A DNA stretch of 64,000 nt from Kiritimatiellota bacterium B12222. Its GTDB lineage: Bacteria > Verrucomicrobiota > Kiritimatiellia > SS1-B-03-39 > UBA6053. Positions 54,197 through 63,015 of this stretch are shown piece after piece. Made by a program: the position numbers and the translations under genes. The notes beneath the pieces are model-generated. The model made no database searches and was not told the DNA's origin. It saw only the letters and a program-made list of their open reading frames with translations. How positions within the stretch are numbered: position 1 is the stretch's first letter; the number at the start of each line of letters is the position of its first letter. Where the stretch lies: positions 124,001 through 188,000 of the forward strand of contig CP120722.1 in the NCBI GenBank assembly GCA_029719485.1. The letters run 5' to 3'.

Positions 54197-57100
54197 ATGA
54201 AAACACTAGCCCTACTTTTATGCCTGTTCCCCCTGTGCGCCGCTCTTGCAGCCGACACCAATGATCTGGAATTTCTGGAAGCTTTCGCTTGGGGAGACCG
54301 TCAGGCCGCCCTCAAAGAACTGGTCCCCGATACCGAAGACTATTACTATTATCACTGCTTGGACTATCAACTCAGTAACAATCGGGTGGCTTTTGATAAA
54401 ACCCTAGAAGCTTGGTACAACCACAATAACCGCAACTGGAATTCCCGCATGAACGAAATGCGGCGACGTCAAAAACTCATCACTTTTGATCAAACACCCG
54501 ATCAAACCTGGTCCTTTATTCGGAACGATGCTCATCTCACTTTCTCACATCGTCCCCGCAACCAGCAACGCAATCCCACCTATCCCTCTGTCTTACGTCC
54601 CGAACAATATTCCCTGCAAGCCTTCCTCGCGGATACCCATAATGGTGGCCTCCTCAACGACCTCACCCCCCGCGGATTAGAAATTGGCTTCGTCCAAGAC
54701 AAAAATCCTATGAATCGCCGCGCGTTTTTAGGTCAATTGCAACAACCCGACATTCCCAATTTGGTCGACCTTATTGTCGCCGATTTAAATTACAAAAATA
54801 GCCGGGGCTTTGGATCCTTCCCCATCGATCGCCTGCTCACCCGCGCCCAACTCGAAGAACTCGGCCAACGGAAACCCGACCTACTGCGCGATCAAGACTA
54901 CGTCACCGAACGTCTCGCCCGCATTCAACCCCCCGAAGTTGATCTCTCCCACGATCATCAAGCGGCCATCGCCTATTACCAGGAAACCTGGGACTTTGTA
55001 CGTACCTTGGGCGACTCGCAAAATTCCTTAAAAGCCAGCACCCTCTATCGGCTTTTAGATCATCAACGTCAAACCGGCGTCTATGATGAAGCGTTGTTCC
55101 AAACCTATTTGCAGTTCCCCCGCCAAGTAAGTTACCTGCCCCAAAAACAACGCGAACTGTGGCAACGCCAACGGGCGGAATGGGTCAATTTCCACTACCA
55201 ACCCGGGCGCAATATTATCCTGCCTCCCATCGGACAAGAAGAACCTTTGGTGCACGATTTCCTCATCACTTTGCTTCAGAACGCTCCCAACCCCGACGCG
55301 TACAGTACCTATTTTGAAACCAAATGGCTCAACGCTCAATTTGCGGAGAGCAAAATCTTGAACGGCGTAGGCAAACCCGAAGATTGGGCTCATTTGCTAA
55401 CGCCTCAACGTTATCGCCAAATATTGGATCGCATCGAATTGAATTTTGCACCCGAAAACCCCGCCTACGTAACACCGGGTGAAAATATTTCCCTGCAAGT
55501 CGACCTTAAACGCATCGACACTTTGCTGGTGAAAATTTACGAAATGCAGACCTTCAATTATTATCAAACCCACCGCGCCCCCATGGATCAGGCTGTGGAT
55601 TTGGACGGCATGGTTCCCACCTTCGAACGTCAATTGGATGTGAAGAGCGATCCCGGACGCCGCGTCCGTCACAGCCTGGCCCTTCCCGAAATCAAAGCCC
55701 GTGGCGTTTATGTGGTCGAACTCATCGGCAACGGCGTCAGCTCCCGCGCCCTTTTACATGTGGGCCATTTGGAATCCATCACCCAAGCCACCGCCTCCGG
55801 TCAAGTGATGGTCGTGCTCAACGAAGCAGGTGAAACGGTTGAACATGCCAAAGTGTGGCTGGATGGACGTGAATATAGCGCAGGCAAACAAGGACTCATC
55901 CTCCTGCCTTACTCTGAAAACCCCGGCACCCGTTTTGTCATTTTGCAGGACGGTTCCTTTTCCAGTCCCGAAAACTTCATGCATCTGGGAGAGGACTATG
56001 CTTTCACTGCCGGTATTCATATTGACGCCCAAAGTTTGAATCGCCTTTCTACAGGCACCCTCCTCCTGCGTCCCGACCTACGCATCCATGGTATTCCTCT
56101 CGACCCCGCCCTGCTCAAAGATGTGAACGTCACGCTCGCCTCCACCGACGCCAAAGGCACCCGCAGTGAACGGGAATTCCCAGCCGAATTCCTTCTCAAT
56201 GAAGATTGGGGGCGTAGCTTTTACGTGCCCGATGGTTTGCGTCAGTTGGAAGTTTCCGTTCATGCAACCATCCAACGGAAAAGCGATCTCGAAGAAATCA
56301 CCCTCAGCGATCAGTACGTCCTCAACGTCAATAACTCACGCAGTGGTGACACCCTTCGCCAAGTATTTTTAGTTCCTCATCAAGGCGGATGGTCTTTAGA
56401 AGTCAGGGGCCTCAATGGTGAAGCCATTGCTGATGAACCCATGACGGTTTATCTCAGTCACCCCGCCTTTAGAACCCGAATCGACCTCCAGGTAACCACC
56501 AACGACCAAGGTCAAGTTGACCTCGGTCCCTTATCCGAAATTAGTCACATTCAAGTCAGCGGACGCGAACTCGAGTTAAATCTCGCCTTGGAAGGAGGCA
56601 AAGCCGTATTGCCTTCGCAAATCAATCTGCAACCCCAACAATCGCTTTCGCTGCCCTACCCCTACGAACGCCAAGCCGATTTACGTGCAGCCTCTCTGTT
56701 CCAAAAAGGGCGCGGAGGCGTCAACCTCGTCGACCTTGGCGACCTCGTGAAAATTGCGAACGGTCAACTGCAAATTTCTGGCTTAGAGGCTGGAGACTAC
56801 AGTCTAACCTTGCACGAACCCGGCATCAGCATTCAGTTGAAAGTTGTCGCAGGCGAAAACAGCCGCGGATACATTTTAGGTCAAACCGAACGGGTGCAAG
56901 CGACGGATCGCCTACTCGCCTCCGTATCTGAAATCAAACGCACAGCAGACAACTTACACCTCAATATTCGCAATCCCAAACAGGGTACGCGAGTATCGGT
57001 TCGCGCCTACCGCTACGAAACCCTTTATGACACCTTTCCCTCCGGATTTGGATATCCCAATCCCTCCATGCGCAAAGTGTATGCACCCCACACGCAATAC

Positions 57101-60100
57101 ATCAGCGGACGCAACATTGGCGACGAATACCGCTATGTGCTCGACCGCAAATTCCAAAAGATATTTGCCGGCACCCTGCTCGAACGTCCCGGCTTGATTT
57201 TGAATCCTTGGATGCTTCGCGAAACCGAAGCCAATCTCGAAGAGCTCAAAGCCGATGAAGCCTATCGAGGAGAACGGCAAAAAATGAATGCCGTGGCCTC
57301 TTCTCGCACTAGCGTCTCTGCAAATTACGAGTATGCGGATGACTCGAGTAGAAGCGTAAATGGTGGATGGGCTGAGGGTCAAAACGGACAAGGACGCAGA
57401 CTCATCCCCGGCATTGGTTTTGACTTCCTTCCCGCCGGTGCAAAATGGTGGACCAACCTTGAACCCGACGCCAAGGGCAACATCGAACTTCCGCTCAAAG
57501 AATTGGGCGAGCACACTGCACTTGAAATTATCGTCATGGATCGCTTCGGCACTACCATCAGTCGTGAAACTTTGCCCGACCAAAACTTTAAACCCGCAGA
57601 AGTGCGCTTGGTTGATGGCCTAAATCCTCAACAAAATTTCAGTCGGCAAAAAAACATTCGTTTGCTGGCCGCAGGCAAGGACATTACCTTTCCCGACCTC
57701 ACAACCACCCGTTATCAAGTGATCGGCGACTTCAGTACCGCCTTCGACCTCTTGCAAACCCTCAACGGAGACAGCCGTCTTCAAGACTTTAGTTTTCTGA
57801 AATCCTGGCCGCAACTCGATCAGAAAACCAAGCAGGAAAAATACGGCAAATATGCCTCACACGAATTGCATCTCTTCCTCTACCAACGTGATCCGGCGTT
57901 TTTCACCAGCACCGTCAAACCCTATCTACAAAACAAGAAAAACAAAACCTTTGTAGACCGTTGGTTGTTAGACGAGCTTCTCCCCGAAGATACCCGCATG
58001 GATTTCCTCCAACAACGCAATGCCCTCGAACTCGCGCTACTCGCACGTCGTGGAGGAAACAGCCCCGCAATGCAAGCTGCACTGCGGGAAGCCTGGGAGC
58101 TCTTGCCTCCCAATCCTGATGCCTTTGCTCGCAGAGTACAAATCGCCTTGCAGGCCAACGAACTCGATGAAGTGGCCAGCTTAAAACGGGATCAGATCAT
58201 CACGGGGATGAAAGCTGAACAGAGCTCAAGAATAACGGCAGGAATGTCTACTTTCGGTGGACGTAGTCGCATGCCCGAAGTTGCATCTGCCCCCATGCCT
58301 AGCGTTTCCTTGGACCTCATGCAGGAAAAAGCCATGCCTCAACAAGAATCGGCTACGGAAATGGAAAGCAAAGACATGGATGCTCTCATGGAGATCAGTA
58401 AACGTATGGACGATACTCTCTTCGCAGAAGTCACCCCTCGCCTTTACCGAGCCTTGCCCAAAACCAAAGAATGGGCCGAGCAAAACTACTACGAACTGCG
58501 TACAGAACAAGATCAACCCGGATACATTACGGTCAATCAATACTGGCAAGATGTCGCCGCCAGCGAAGCGGTCTCTCCTCACCTCTTGCAGGCCAACCGA
58601 AATCTGAACGAAGTACTGGCAGCCCTTGCTTTTTGTGGTCTGCCATTCGAAGCCGAAAAACCTACCGAAGCTTTTGCAGGCACTGCACTCACCTTGTCTG
58701 CTAAAAGCACCGCCCTGTTAGTGAGCGAACAGATCTTGCCCGCAGAAAAATCAAAAGATGATCGTCCGCTGTTGATCTCTCAACAATTCTTCCGTCCGGA
58801 TGACCTATACCGCTACGAGGACAACGAACAGATTGAAAAATTTATTTCAGGTGAGTTCATTCGCCGTACCGTCTATGGCGCGCGGGTCACCCTCACCAAC
58901 CCCACCGCTACACGTCGTCGCTTGAATGTGCTCATGCAACTGCCCCTGGGTGCCATTCCCTTGCGCAACGGATTCTACACCGACGATCGATCCATCGTCT
59001 TGAATCCTTACACCACCCAGACCGTGGAATACTTCTTCACCTTCCCTGAATCAGGCACCTTCGTTCAGTTTCCTGCCCATGCCTCCGACAAAGAAGCCAT
59101 TATCGGACAAGCAGAGGCACGCGTGTTTGAGGTCAAAGATGCCCCCACCGAAGTAGACAAAACCTCCTGGGCCTGGGTATCACAATACGCCAGCGACCAA
59201 GAAACCCTGTCTTTTCTGAGAACCCATAACCTTCGTCGCTTAGATCTCAATGAAATGGCGTGGCGTTTAAAAGATCAGGCCTTCTTCACCAGCGCCCTTC
59301 GGTTATTGGAAGCACGAGGTCTCTTTCACTACACCACCTATTCTTACGGAATTTTCCACCAGGATATTCCCGTCAGTCAAGTGTGGTTGGCCAATAGTCC
59401 TTTGGCCAAAAACGTCGGACCTGTGTTGAACTCCCCCCTGCTGACCGTGAATCCAGTAGAAGCAAAAACCTACCAACATTTAGAATACGATCCCTTGGTG
59501 AATCCACGTAGTTATGCCGTGGGTGGAGAATTGGAAATCTTGAATACGGCCCTAGATCAACAGTACCGCGCCTTCCTCTACAACAATCTTTACCGGGATG
59601 AATTAGGCGCAGAAGAACAACTCTCCCTCGTCTATTATTTACAACTCCAGGATCGACTGGAAGACGCCTTTACCGAATTGGCCAAAATCAATGAAGAGGA
59701 ACTCGTCGAAAAAATCCAGTGGGCCTATCTCCAAGCCTGGATGGCCCTCCGCAACCTTGAAATCGACAAAGCCCTGGCTTTGGCCACTCCCTATGTCGAC
59801 TATCCTGTTCCTCGCTGGCAAAAACGATTCAGCGAATTAACCCAGGCCATACAAGCTGCCCGTGGAGCAGAAGTGGCAAACATCGAAGATCCCGACCGTC
59901 AGCAGGACCTCAATCAGCTGGCGGCCCAAGAACCATCCATCGAACTGGAAATGGTTTCAGGCAAACTCATGCTTACCACCCATCAACTCACAGAGGTCAC
60001 CCTCAACCTCTACCCCATGGACATCGAATTGCTGTTCAGTCGCAAACCTTTCCTCGCCGAAGGCGGAAGTGATTTTGCCGTCATCAAACCTGCATTCAGT

Positions 60101-60505
60101 ATGCAGGTGAAAGTCAAAGGCAATGGCGACACCGAAACCCTCGAGTTGCCCAAGGCTTATCGCGATCAAAATATGATGGTTGAACTCAGTGGCAAAGGCA
60201 AACAAGCCAGCGTCGCCTGGTACGCCAACCAATTAAAGGTCCGCAAAATGGAAAGCTTCGGACAAGTCGAAGTCCGCGCATCCACCACCAACACCATGTT
60301 GCCCAAAACCTATATCAAAGTCTTCGCACGCTCACAAAACGGTGAGGTCAGCTTTTGGAAAGATGGCTACACCGATCTGCGCGGCCGCTTTGATTATCTT
60401 TCGCTCAACAACCGTAAACCTGAGGACGCCAGCGAGTTCGCCATCCTCATCCTCCATCCGGAATTCGGTGCCGAAATCATTACCGCGGAGCCCCCCACCC
60501 GATGA
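54197..60505 (+). CDS. Giant secreted macroglobulin-like protein
   Basis: This is a 2102-residue protein. GAGGAG lies 6 bp before the ATG at 54197, favouring it over the ATG at 54191. A signal peptide ends CAALAA. Many beta-sandwich segments follow, resembling macroglobulin (MG) domains, with a central PAGAKWWTNLEPDAKGNIELPLKE-type block (split here: WWTNLEPDAKGN, IELPLKELG) like the alpha-2-macroglobulin core, and helical segments near 1290-1360 and 1730-1850. The last 130 residues have MLPKTYIKVFARS and WKDGYTDLRGRFDY. No CGEQ thioester motif is present. Ecotin lies just downstream, which supports a protease-defence role. Family placement is tentative. Confidence 0.6.
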   Translation: MKTLALLLCLFPLCAALAADTNDLEFLEAFAWGDRQAALKELVPDTEDYYYYHCLDYQLSNNRVAFDKTLEAWYNHNNRNWNSRMNEMRRRQKLITFDQTPDQTWSFIRNDAHLTFSHRPRNQQRNPTYPSVLRPEQYSLQAFLADTHNGGLLNDLTPRGLEIGFVQDKNPMNRRAFLGQLQQPDIPNLVDLIVADLNYKNSRGFGSFPIDRLLTRAQLEELGQRKPDLLRDQDYVTERLARIQPPEVDLSHDHQAAIAYYQETWDFVRTLGDSQNSLKASTLYRLLDHQRQTGVYDEALFQTYLQFPRQVSYLPQKQRELWQRQRAEWVNFHYQPGRNIILPPIGQEEPLVHDFLITLLQNAPNPDAYSTYFETKWLNAQFAESKILNGVGKPEDWAHLLTPQRYRQILDRIELNFAPENPAYVTPGENISLQVDLKRIDTLLVKIYEMQTFNYYQTHRAPMDQAVDLDGMVPTFERQLDVKSDPGRRVRHSLALPEIKARGVYVVELIGNGVSSRALLHVGHLESITQATASGQVMVVLNEAGETVEHAKVWLDGREYSAGKQGLILLPYSENPGTRFVILQDGSFSSPENFMHLGEDYAFTAGIHIDAQSLNRLSTGTLLLRPDLRIHGIPLDPALLKDVNVTLASTDAKGTRSEREFPAEFLLNEDWGRSFYVPDGLRQLEVSVHATIQRKSDLEEITLSDQYVLNVNNSRSGDTLRQVFLVPHQGGWSLEVRGLNGEAIADEPMTVYLSHPAFRTRIDLQVTTNDQGQVDLGPLSEISHIQVSGRELELNLALEGGKAVLPSQINLQPQQSLSLPYPYERQADLRAASLFQKGRGGVNLVDLGDLVKIANGQLQISGLEAGDYSLTLHEPGISIQLKVVAGENSRGYILGQTERVQATDRLLASVSEIKRTADNLHLNIRNPKQGTRVSVRAYRYETLYDTFPSGFGYPNPSMRKVYAPHTQYISGRNIGDEYRYVLDRKFQKIFAGTLLERPGLILNPWMLRETEANLEELKADEAYRGERQKMNAVASSRTSVSANYEYADDSSRSVNGGWAEGQNGQGRRLIPGIGFDFLPAGAKWWTNLEPDAKGNIELPLKELGEHTALEIIVMDRFGTTISRETLPDQNFKPAEVRLVDGLNPQQNFSRQKNIRLLAAGKDITFPDLTTTRYQVIGDFSTAFDLLQTLNGDSRLQDFSFLKSWPQLDQKTKQEKYGKYASHELHLFLYQRDPAFFTSTVKPYLQNKKNKTFVDRWLLDELLPEDTRMDFLQQRNALELALLARRGGNSPAMQAALREAWELLPPNPDAFARRVQIALQANELDEVASLKRDQIITGMKAEQSSRITAGMSTFGGRSRMPEVASAPMPSVSLDLMQEKAMPQQESATEMESKDMDALMEISKRMDDTLFAEVTPRLYRALPKTKEWAEQNYYELRTEQDQPGYITVNQYWQDVAASEAVSPHLLQANRNLNEVLAALAFCGLPFEAEKPTEAFAGTALTLSAKSTALLVSEQILPAEKSKDDRPLLISQQFFRPDDLYRYEDNEQIEKFISGEFIRRTVYGARVTLTNPTATRRRLNVLMQLPLGAIPLRNGFYTDDRSIVLNPYTTQTVEYFFTFPESGTFVQFPAHASDKEAIIGQAEARVFEVKDAPTEVDKTSWAWVSQYASDQETLSFLRTHNLRRLDLNEMAWRLKDQAFFTSALRLLEARGLFHYTTYSYGIFHQDIPVSQVWLANSPLAKNVGPVLNSPLLTVNPVEAKTYQHLEYDPLVNPRSYAVGGELEILNTALDQQYRAFLYNNLYRDELGAEEQLSLVYYLQLQDRLEDAFTELAKINEEELVEKIQWAYLQAWMALRNLEIDKALALATPYVDYPVPRWQKRFSELTQAIQAARGAEVANIEDPDRQQDLNQLAAQEPSIELEMVSGKLMLTTHQLTEVTLNLYPMDIELLFSRKPFLAEGGSDFAVIKPAFSMQVKVKGNGDTETLELPKAYRDQNMMVELSGKGKQASVAWYANQLKVRKMESFGQVEVRASTTNTMLPKTYIKVFARSQNGEVSFWKDGYTDLRGRFDYLSLNNRKPEDASEFAILILHPEFGAEIITAEPPTR

Positions 60506-60563
60506 GGGGGAAAAGTCAGGAGTCCATCGTCACGGATTGAAAATCCTACAGTACGCATAATCA

Positions 60564-60653
60564 GGCTGAAAGCCGAATGAACTGCAGGCTAAAAGCCTAC
60601 GTTACGCACATGTAACTCAGGCTTTCAGCCTGAAGTAACGAGGCTTTCAGCCT
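60564..60653. repeat. Cluster of four CTGAAAG-type hairpin repeats
   Basis: GGCTGAAAGCC (60564-60574), AGGCTAAAAGCCT (60586-60598), CAGGCTTTCAGCCTG (60618-60632, reverse orientation) and AGGCTTTCAGCCT (60641-60653, reverse). They lie between the macroglobulin-like gene and ecotin and may act as a hairpin barrier or RNA-stabilising element. Confidence 0.8.
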
Positions 60654-60759
60654 CCAACAACCCAAGCTTAAAACGAACGACCCCCCCATTAAATATTGGC
60701 ATAAATCCAAATATGCGGAATAATCAGTCTAACTCAAACCCTACCCCTCACACAATCCA

Positions 60760-61209
60760 ATGAAATTCCTCATCCTCCTCCCCCTCCTCTTCGTATTGAC
60801 CCTCCGCGCAGAGGATCACAAACAACTCAAAGCCTACCCTCCCGCTGAAGAGGGCCAAGTGCGTCACGTGATCGTCGTGCCCTACATGGCCAATGAAAAT
60901 GACTACAAAGTCGAAATTTTCGTAGGTAAAACCATCGTCACCGATGCCGCAAACGCCAAACGCATGGGCGGTAGCTTCGAAACCAAAACCATCGAAGGCT
61001 GGGGCTATCCCTATTACGTCGCCACCACCGGCCCCGTCGCCAGCACCATGATGATGCCCAGACCCGATCAGGAAAATGTGGAACGCTTTGTCTCCATGCC
61101 CGGTGAAATGATTCGCTACAATAGCAAACTCCCCATCGTTATTTATACCGACCCCGATGCAGAAATCCGTTACCGTATTTGGTCCGCTGGCGAAGAACAA
61201 AAGCTCTAA
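60760..61209 (+). CDS. eco: Ecotin, periplasmic serine protease inhibitor
   Basis: This is a 149-residue protein with a signal peptide (about 1-17). The mature part follows Escherichia coli ecotin closely: AYPPAEEGQVR, KVE.FVGKTI, KRMGGSFETKTIEGWGYPYYV, the reactive loop VASTMMM with Met97 at P1, and MIRYNSKLPIVIYT...EIRYRIWSAGEE. It inhibits trypsin-fold proteases as a dimer. It has no cysteine at all, so the disulfide that braces the reactive loop in the E. coli protein is missing. It follows the giant macroglobulin-like gene on the same strand. Confidence 0.95.
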   Translation: MKFLILLPLLFVLTLRAEDHKQLKAYPPAEEGQVRHVIVVPYMANENDYKVEIFVGKTIVTDAANAKRMGGSFETKTIEGWGYPYYVATTGPVASTMMMPRPDQENVERFVSMPGEMIRYNSKLPIVIYTDPDAEIRYRIWSAGEEQKL

Positions 61210-61267
61210 AGACCTGCGTGACCATCATAACACTGAGAACGGCAACCTTTCCCACTTATTACCCTAA

Positions 61268-61298
61268 ACCGGTTTCCTCTTAGAGGAACCGGTCTTTT
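61268..61298 (+). terminator. Terminator after ecotin
   Basis: Stem ACCGGTTTCCTC / GAGGAACCGGT with one bulged T, loop TTA, followed by CTTTT, 58 bp after the stop codon. Confidence 0.75.
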
Positions 61299-61447
61299 GT
61301 TGGGACTCAAAAAGCCGCAGCACTACAGGTTCACTTTACAAATCCCTCAATCCAAACGGTAAATATAAAAACATTAATCCCCTATTTTTCTCTTGCATCA
61401 AGATTGAAGACGCCTTAGGTTTAATTAGTTGCGCAACTGTTACTATC

Positions 61448-62107
61448 ATGAAAAGCCTCACCAAAACAACCCGATTAACCCGCGAAGGGTTTACCCTCAT
61501 TGAAATGCTCGTGGTCATTGCGATCATTGCATTGCTAATAGGTTTATTGACCCCAGCAGTCACGAAAGGTCTCAACAAAGCCGACCGGGTGAAGTGCATG
61601 AATAACCAACGTAGCTTATATCAATACAGCTTGATTTATTCGTCAGAACACCAGGGATTATCTTTACCACAGACCATCCAATATCAAGGAGCCGGTGGCT
61701 ACACCAGTCAATGGTTTAAACTGCTCAAAGAGTACATGGGCAACAACTCCCTCCACTGCCCAAAAGTAAGCGCAAGCAATTGGTTCTTAGGCTACGGCAT
61801 CAATTCATATCCCAATCGTGCCCACGGGGATACTACCCTAAACCGTACGGTGGTCAAAGCGGACGGTACCCACGAATCAGGCAGAAACCTGTCGCTTGGA
61901 GAAATTGTTTCTCCATCCAGCACCCTCCTGTTTACCGATTTTGATACCTGGACCTTTCAACAAAACTTGGTCTATCGTATTCCATCCTATTTCGTCTCCG
62001 ATCGACATGGAGACAATGAACGCTTACCCGCCGTCTTTTTTGATGGTAGTATCCATACCCTCACCCTCGACGAAGCGTTAATTGCCTGTGGGTATGAACC
62101 ACAATAA
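61448..62107 (+). CDS. Type II secretion/pilin-like pseudopilin with prepilin cleavage motif
   Basis: This is a 219-residue protein. The prepilin motif [23 protein letters not shown] lies at residues 13-35 (cleavage after G14, Glu at +5). The C-terminal globular part ends in [21 protein letters not shown], the H-X9-DG-type signature of the large planctomycete/verrucomicrobial pseudopilin family. It needs a prepilin peptidase and assembly system encoded elsewhere. A lipoprotein gene follows directly. Confidence 0.9.
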   Translation: MKSLTKTTRLTREGFTLIEMLVVIAIIALLIGLLTPAVTKGLNKADRVKCMNNQRSLYQYSLIYSSEHQGLSLPQTIQYQGAGGYTSQWFKLLKEYMGNNSLHCPKVSASNWFLGYGINSYPNRAHGDTTLNRTVVKADGTHESGRNLSLGEIVSPSSTLLFTDFDTWTFQQNLVYRIPSYFVSDRHGDNERLPAVFFDGSIHTLTLDEALIACGYEPQ

Positions 62108-62123
62108 ACCCACGAGTCCGTGC

Positions 62124-62813
62124 ATGATCTCTCGCAAACGCTTTTGTACCCCTTCCCTCATCTTCTCTTCATTCTGCGGCCTCCTCCTACTTACCAGCTG
62201 CGGTCCCGGCCCCACACAAAGCATGTTCAACAATGAGGGGAGCGCCATCGGAAACGAACTGGGCGACGTCCTTCGCGAACGCGAACCTCGCTTGAAAGTT
62301 TTAGTGATGACGCGGCCCGGTTTGAAGGTTTCTCCCCTGGATGATGCTGAGAAAGCCATCATTCAAGGAATTGAAAAGGCATTAGGCCGCAATGTAAAAA
62401 CGGCCGAAATTGTGCCCAGTCAAGATTTCGAAGCCAAAGTGAAAAAACAAAACCTCGCAGGCAAAGAACGCAAAATGGCCTTGCAGTTTGAATACCAAAC
62501 CTATGTTTCAGGATTCCCACTGGCAGATCTTATTAGCTTTATGGAAACTCACAAATCCAAAGCCGATGTCATCGTCAATATGATGGGAACTCCCCATGGT
62601 TTGACCGTGGAAAATTTTCCACAAGAGCCAGGATTACCCGGATTGGTGATCATCAATAGCAAAGTCAATGAGGCCCTAACTTTTCTGAATCATCAAAAAG
62701 GCTGGGCCTATCATGTGGTACGTCCACAAAATCCCCTCCCTGCAAACCCCGATATACAGTCCGTTAATGTGGGCCGCTTCTCCACCATCCTCTACCCCAC
62801 CTCCACGAACTAA
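62124..62813 (+). CDS. Predicted lipoprotein following the pseudopilin gene
   Basis: This is a 229-residue protein with signal peptide and lipobox LLLTSC (start at 62124). ATG at 62094, overlapping the pseudopilin stop, is possible and would lengthen the leader by ten residues. The body includes PRLKVLVMTRPGLKVSPLDDAEKA and VIVNMMGTPHGLTVE, an alpha/beta pattern reminiscent of solute-binding lobes, but I recognise no family. It is 16 bp from the pseudopilin gene, so the two are likely co-transcribed. Confidence 0.72.
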   Translation: MISRKRFCTPSLIFSSFCGLLLLTSCGPGPTQSMFNNEGSAIGNELGDVLREREPRLKVLVMTRPGLKVSPLDDAEKAIIQGIEKALGRNVKTAEIVPSQDFEAKVKKQNLAGKERKMALQFEYQTYVSGFPLADLISFMETHKSKADVIVNMMGTPHGLTVENFPQEPGLPGLVIINSKVNEALTFLNHQKGWAYHVVRPQNPLPANPDIQSVNVGRFSTILYPTSTN

Positions 62814-62962
62814 GAACCTCCCTCCTTTCCTGTAAACGACAGCACTCTCCATGTTCGAACGAAGAAAAGGGCCGGGCAAGTAGCCATCTCAGGACACAAG
62901 TAAAACGGGGGACTCCCATAGCGTAAACTGCGAATAAAACACCATGCCCCCTCCAAGAAAAA

Positions 62963-62992
62963 GGCGGAAAGAGAACTACATCTCTTTCCGCC
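62963..62992 (-). terminator. Terminator of the leftward GH16 gene
   Basis: Perfect 12 bp stem GGCGGAAAGAGA / TCTCTTTCCGCC with a 6 bp loop; on the minus strand it is followed by TTTTTC. It lies between the convergent lipoprotein and GH16 genes. Confidence 0.9.
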
Positions 62993-63015
62993 ATTCCTGT
63001 TTACAGGAAGTTTGA

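Noticed and set aside
56954..57583. 209-codon minus-strand frame opposite the giant gene
   Set aside because: No signal peptide or family features; it is a shadow of the 54197-60505 gene.
54197..60505. Thioester alpha-2-macroglobulin assignment
   Set aside because: I looked for CGEQ or a similar Cys-Gln motif and found none, so only a macroglobulin-like label is used.
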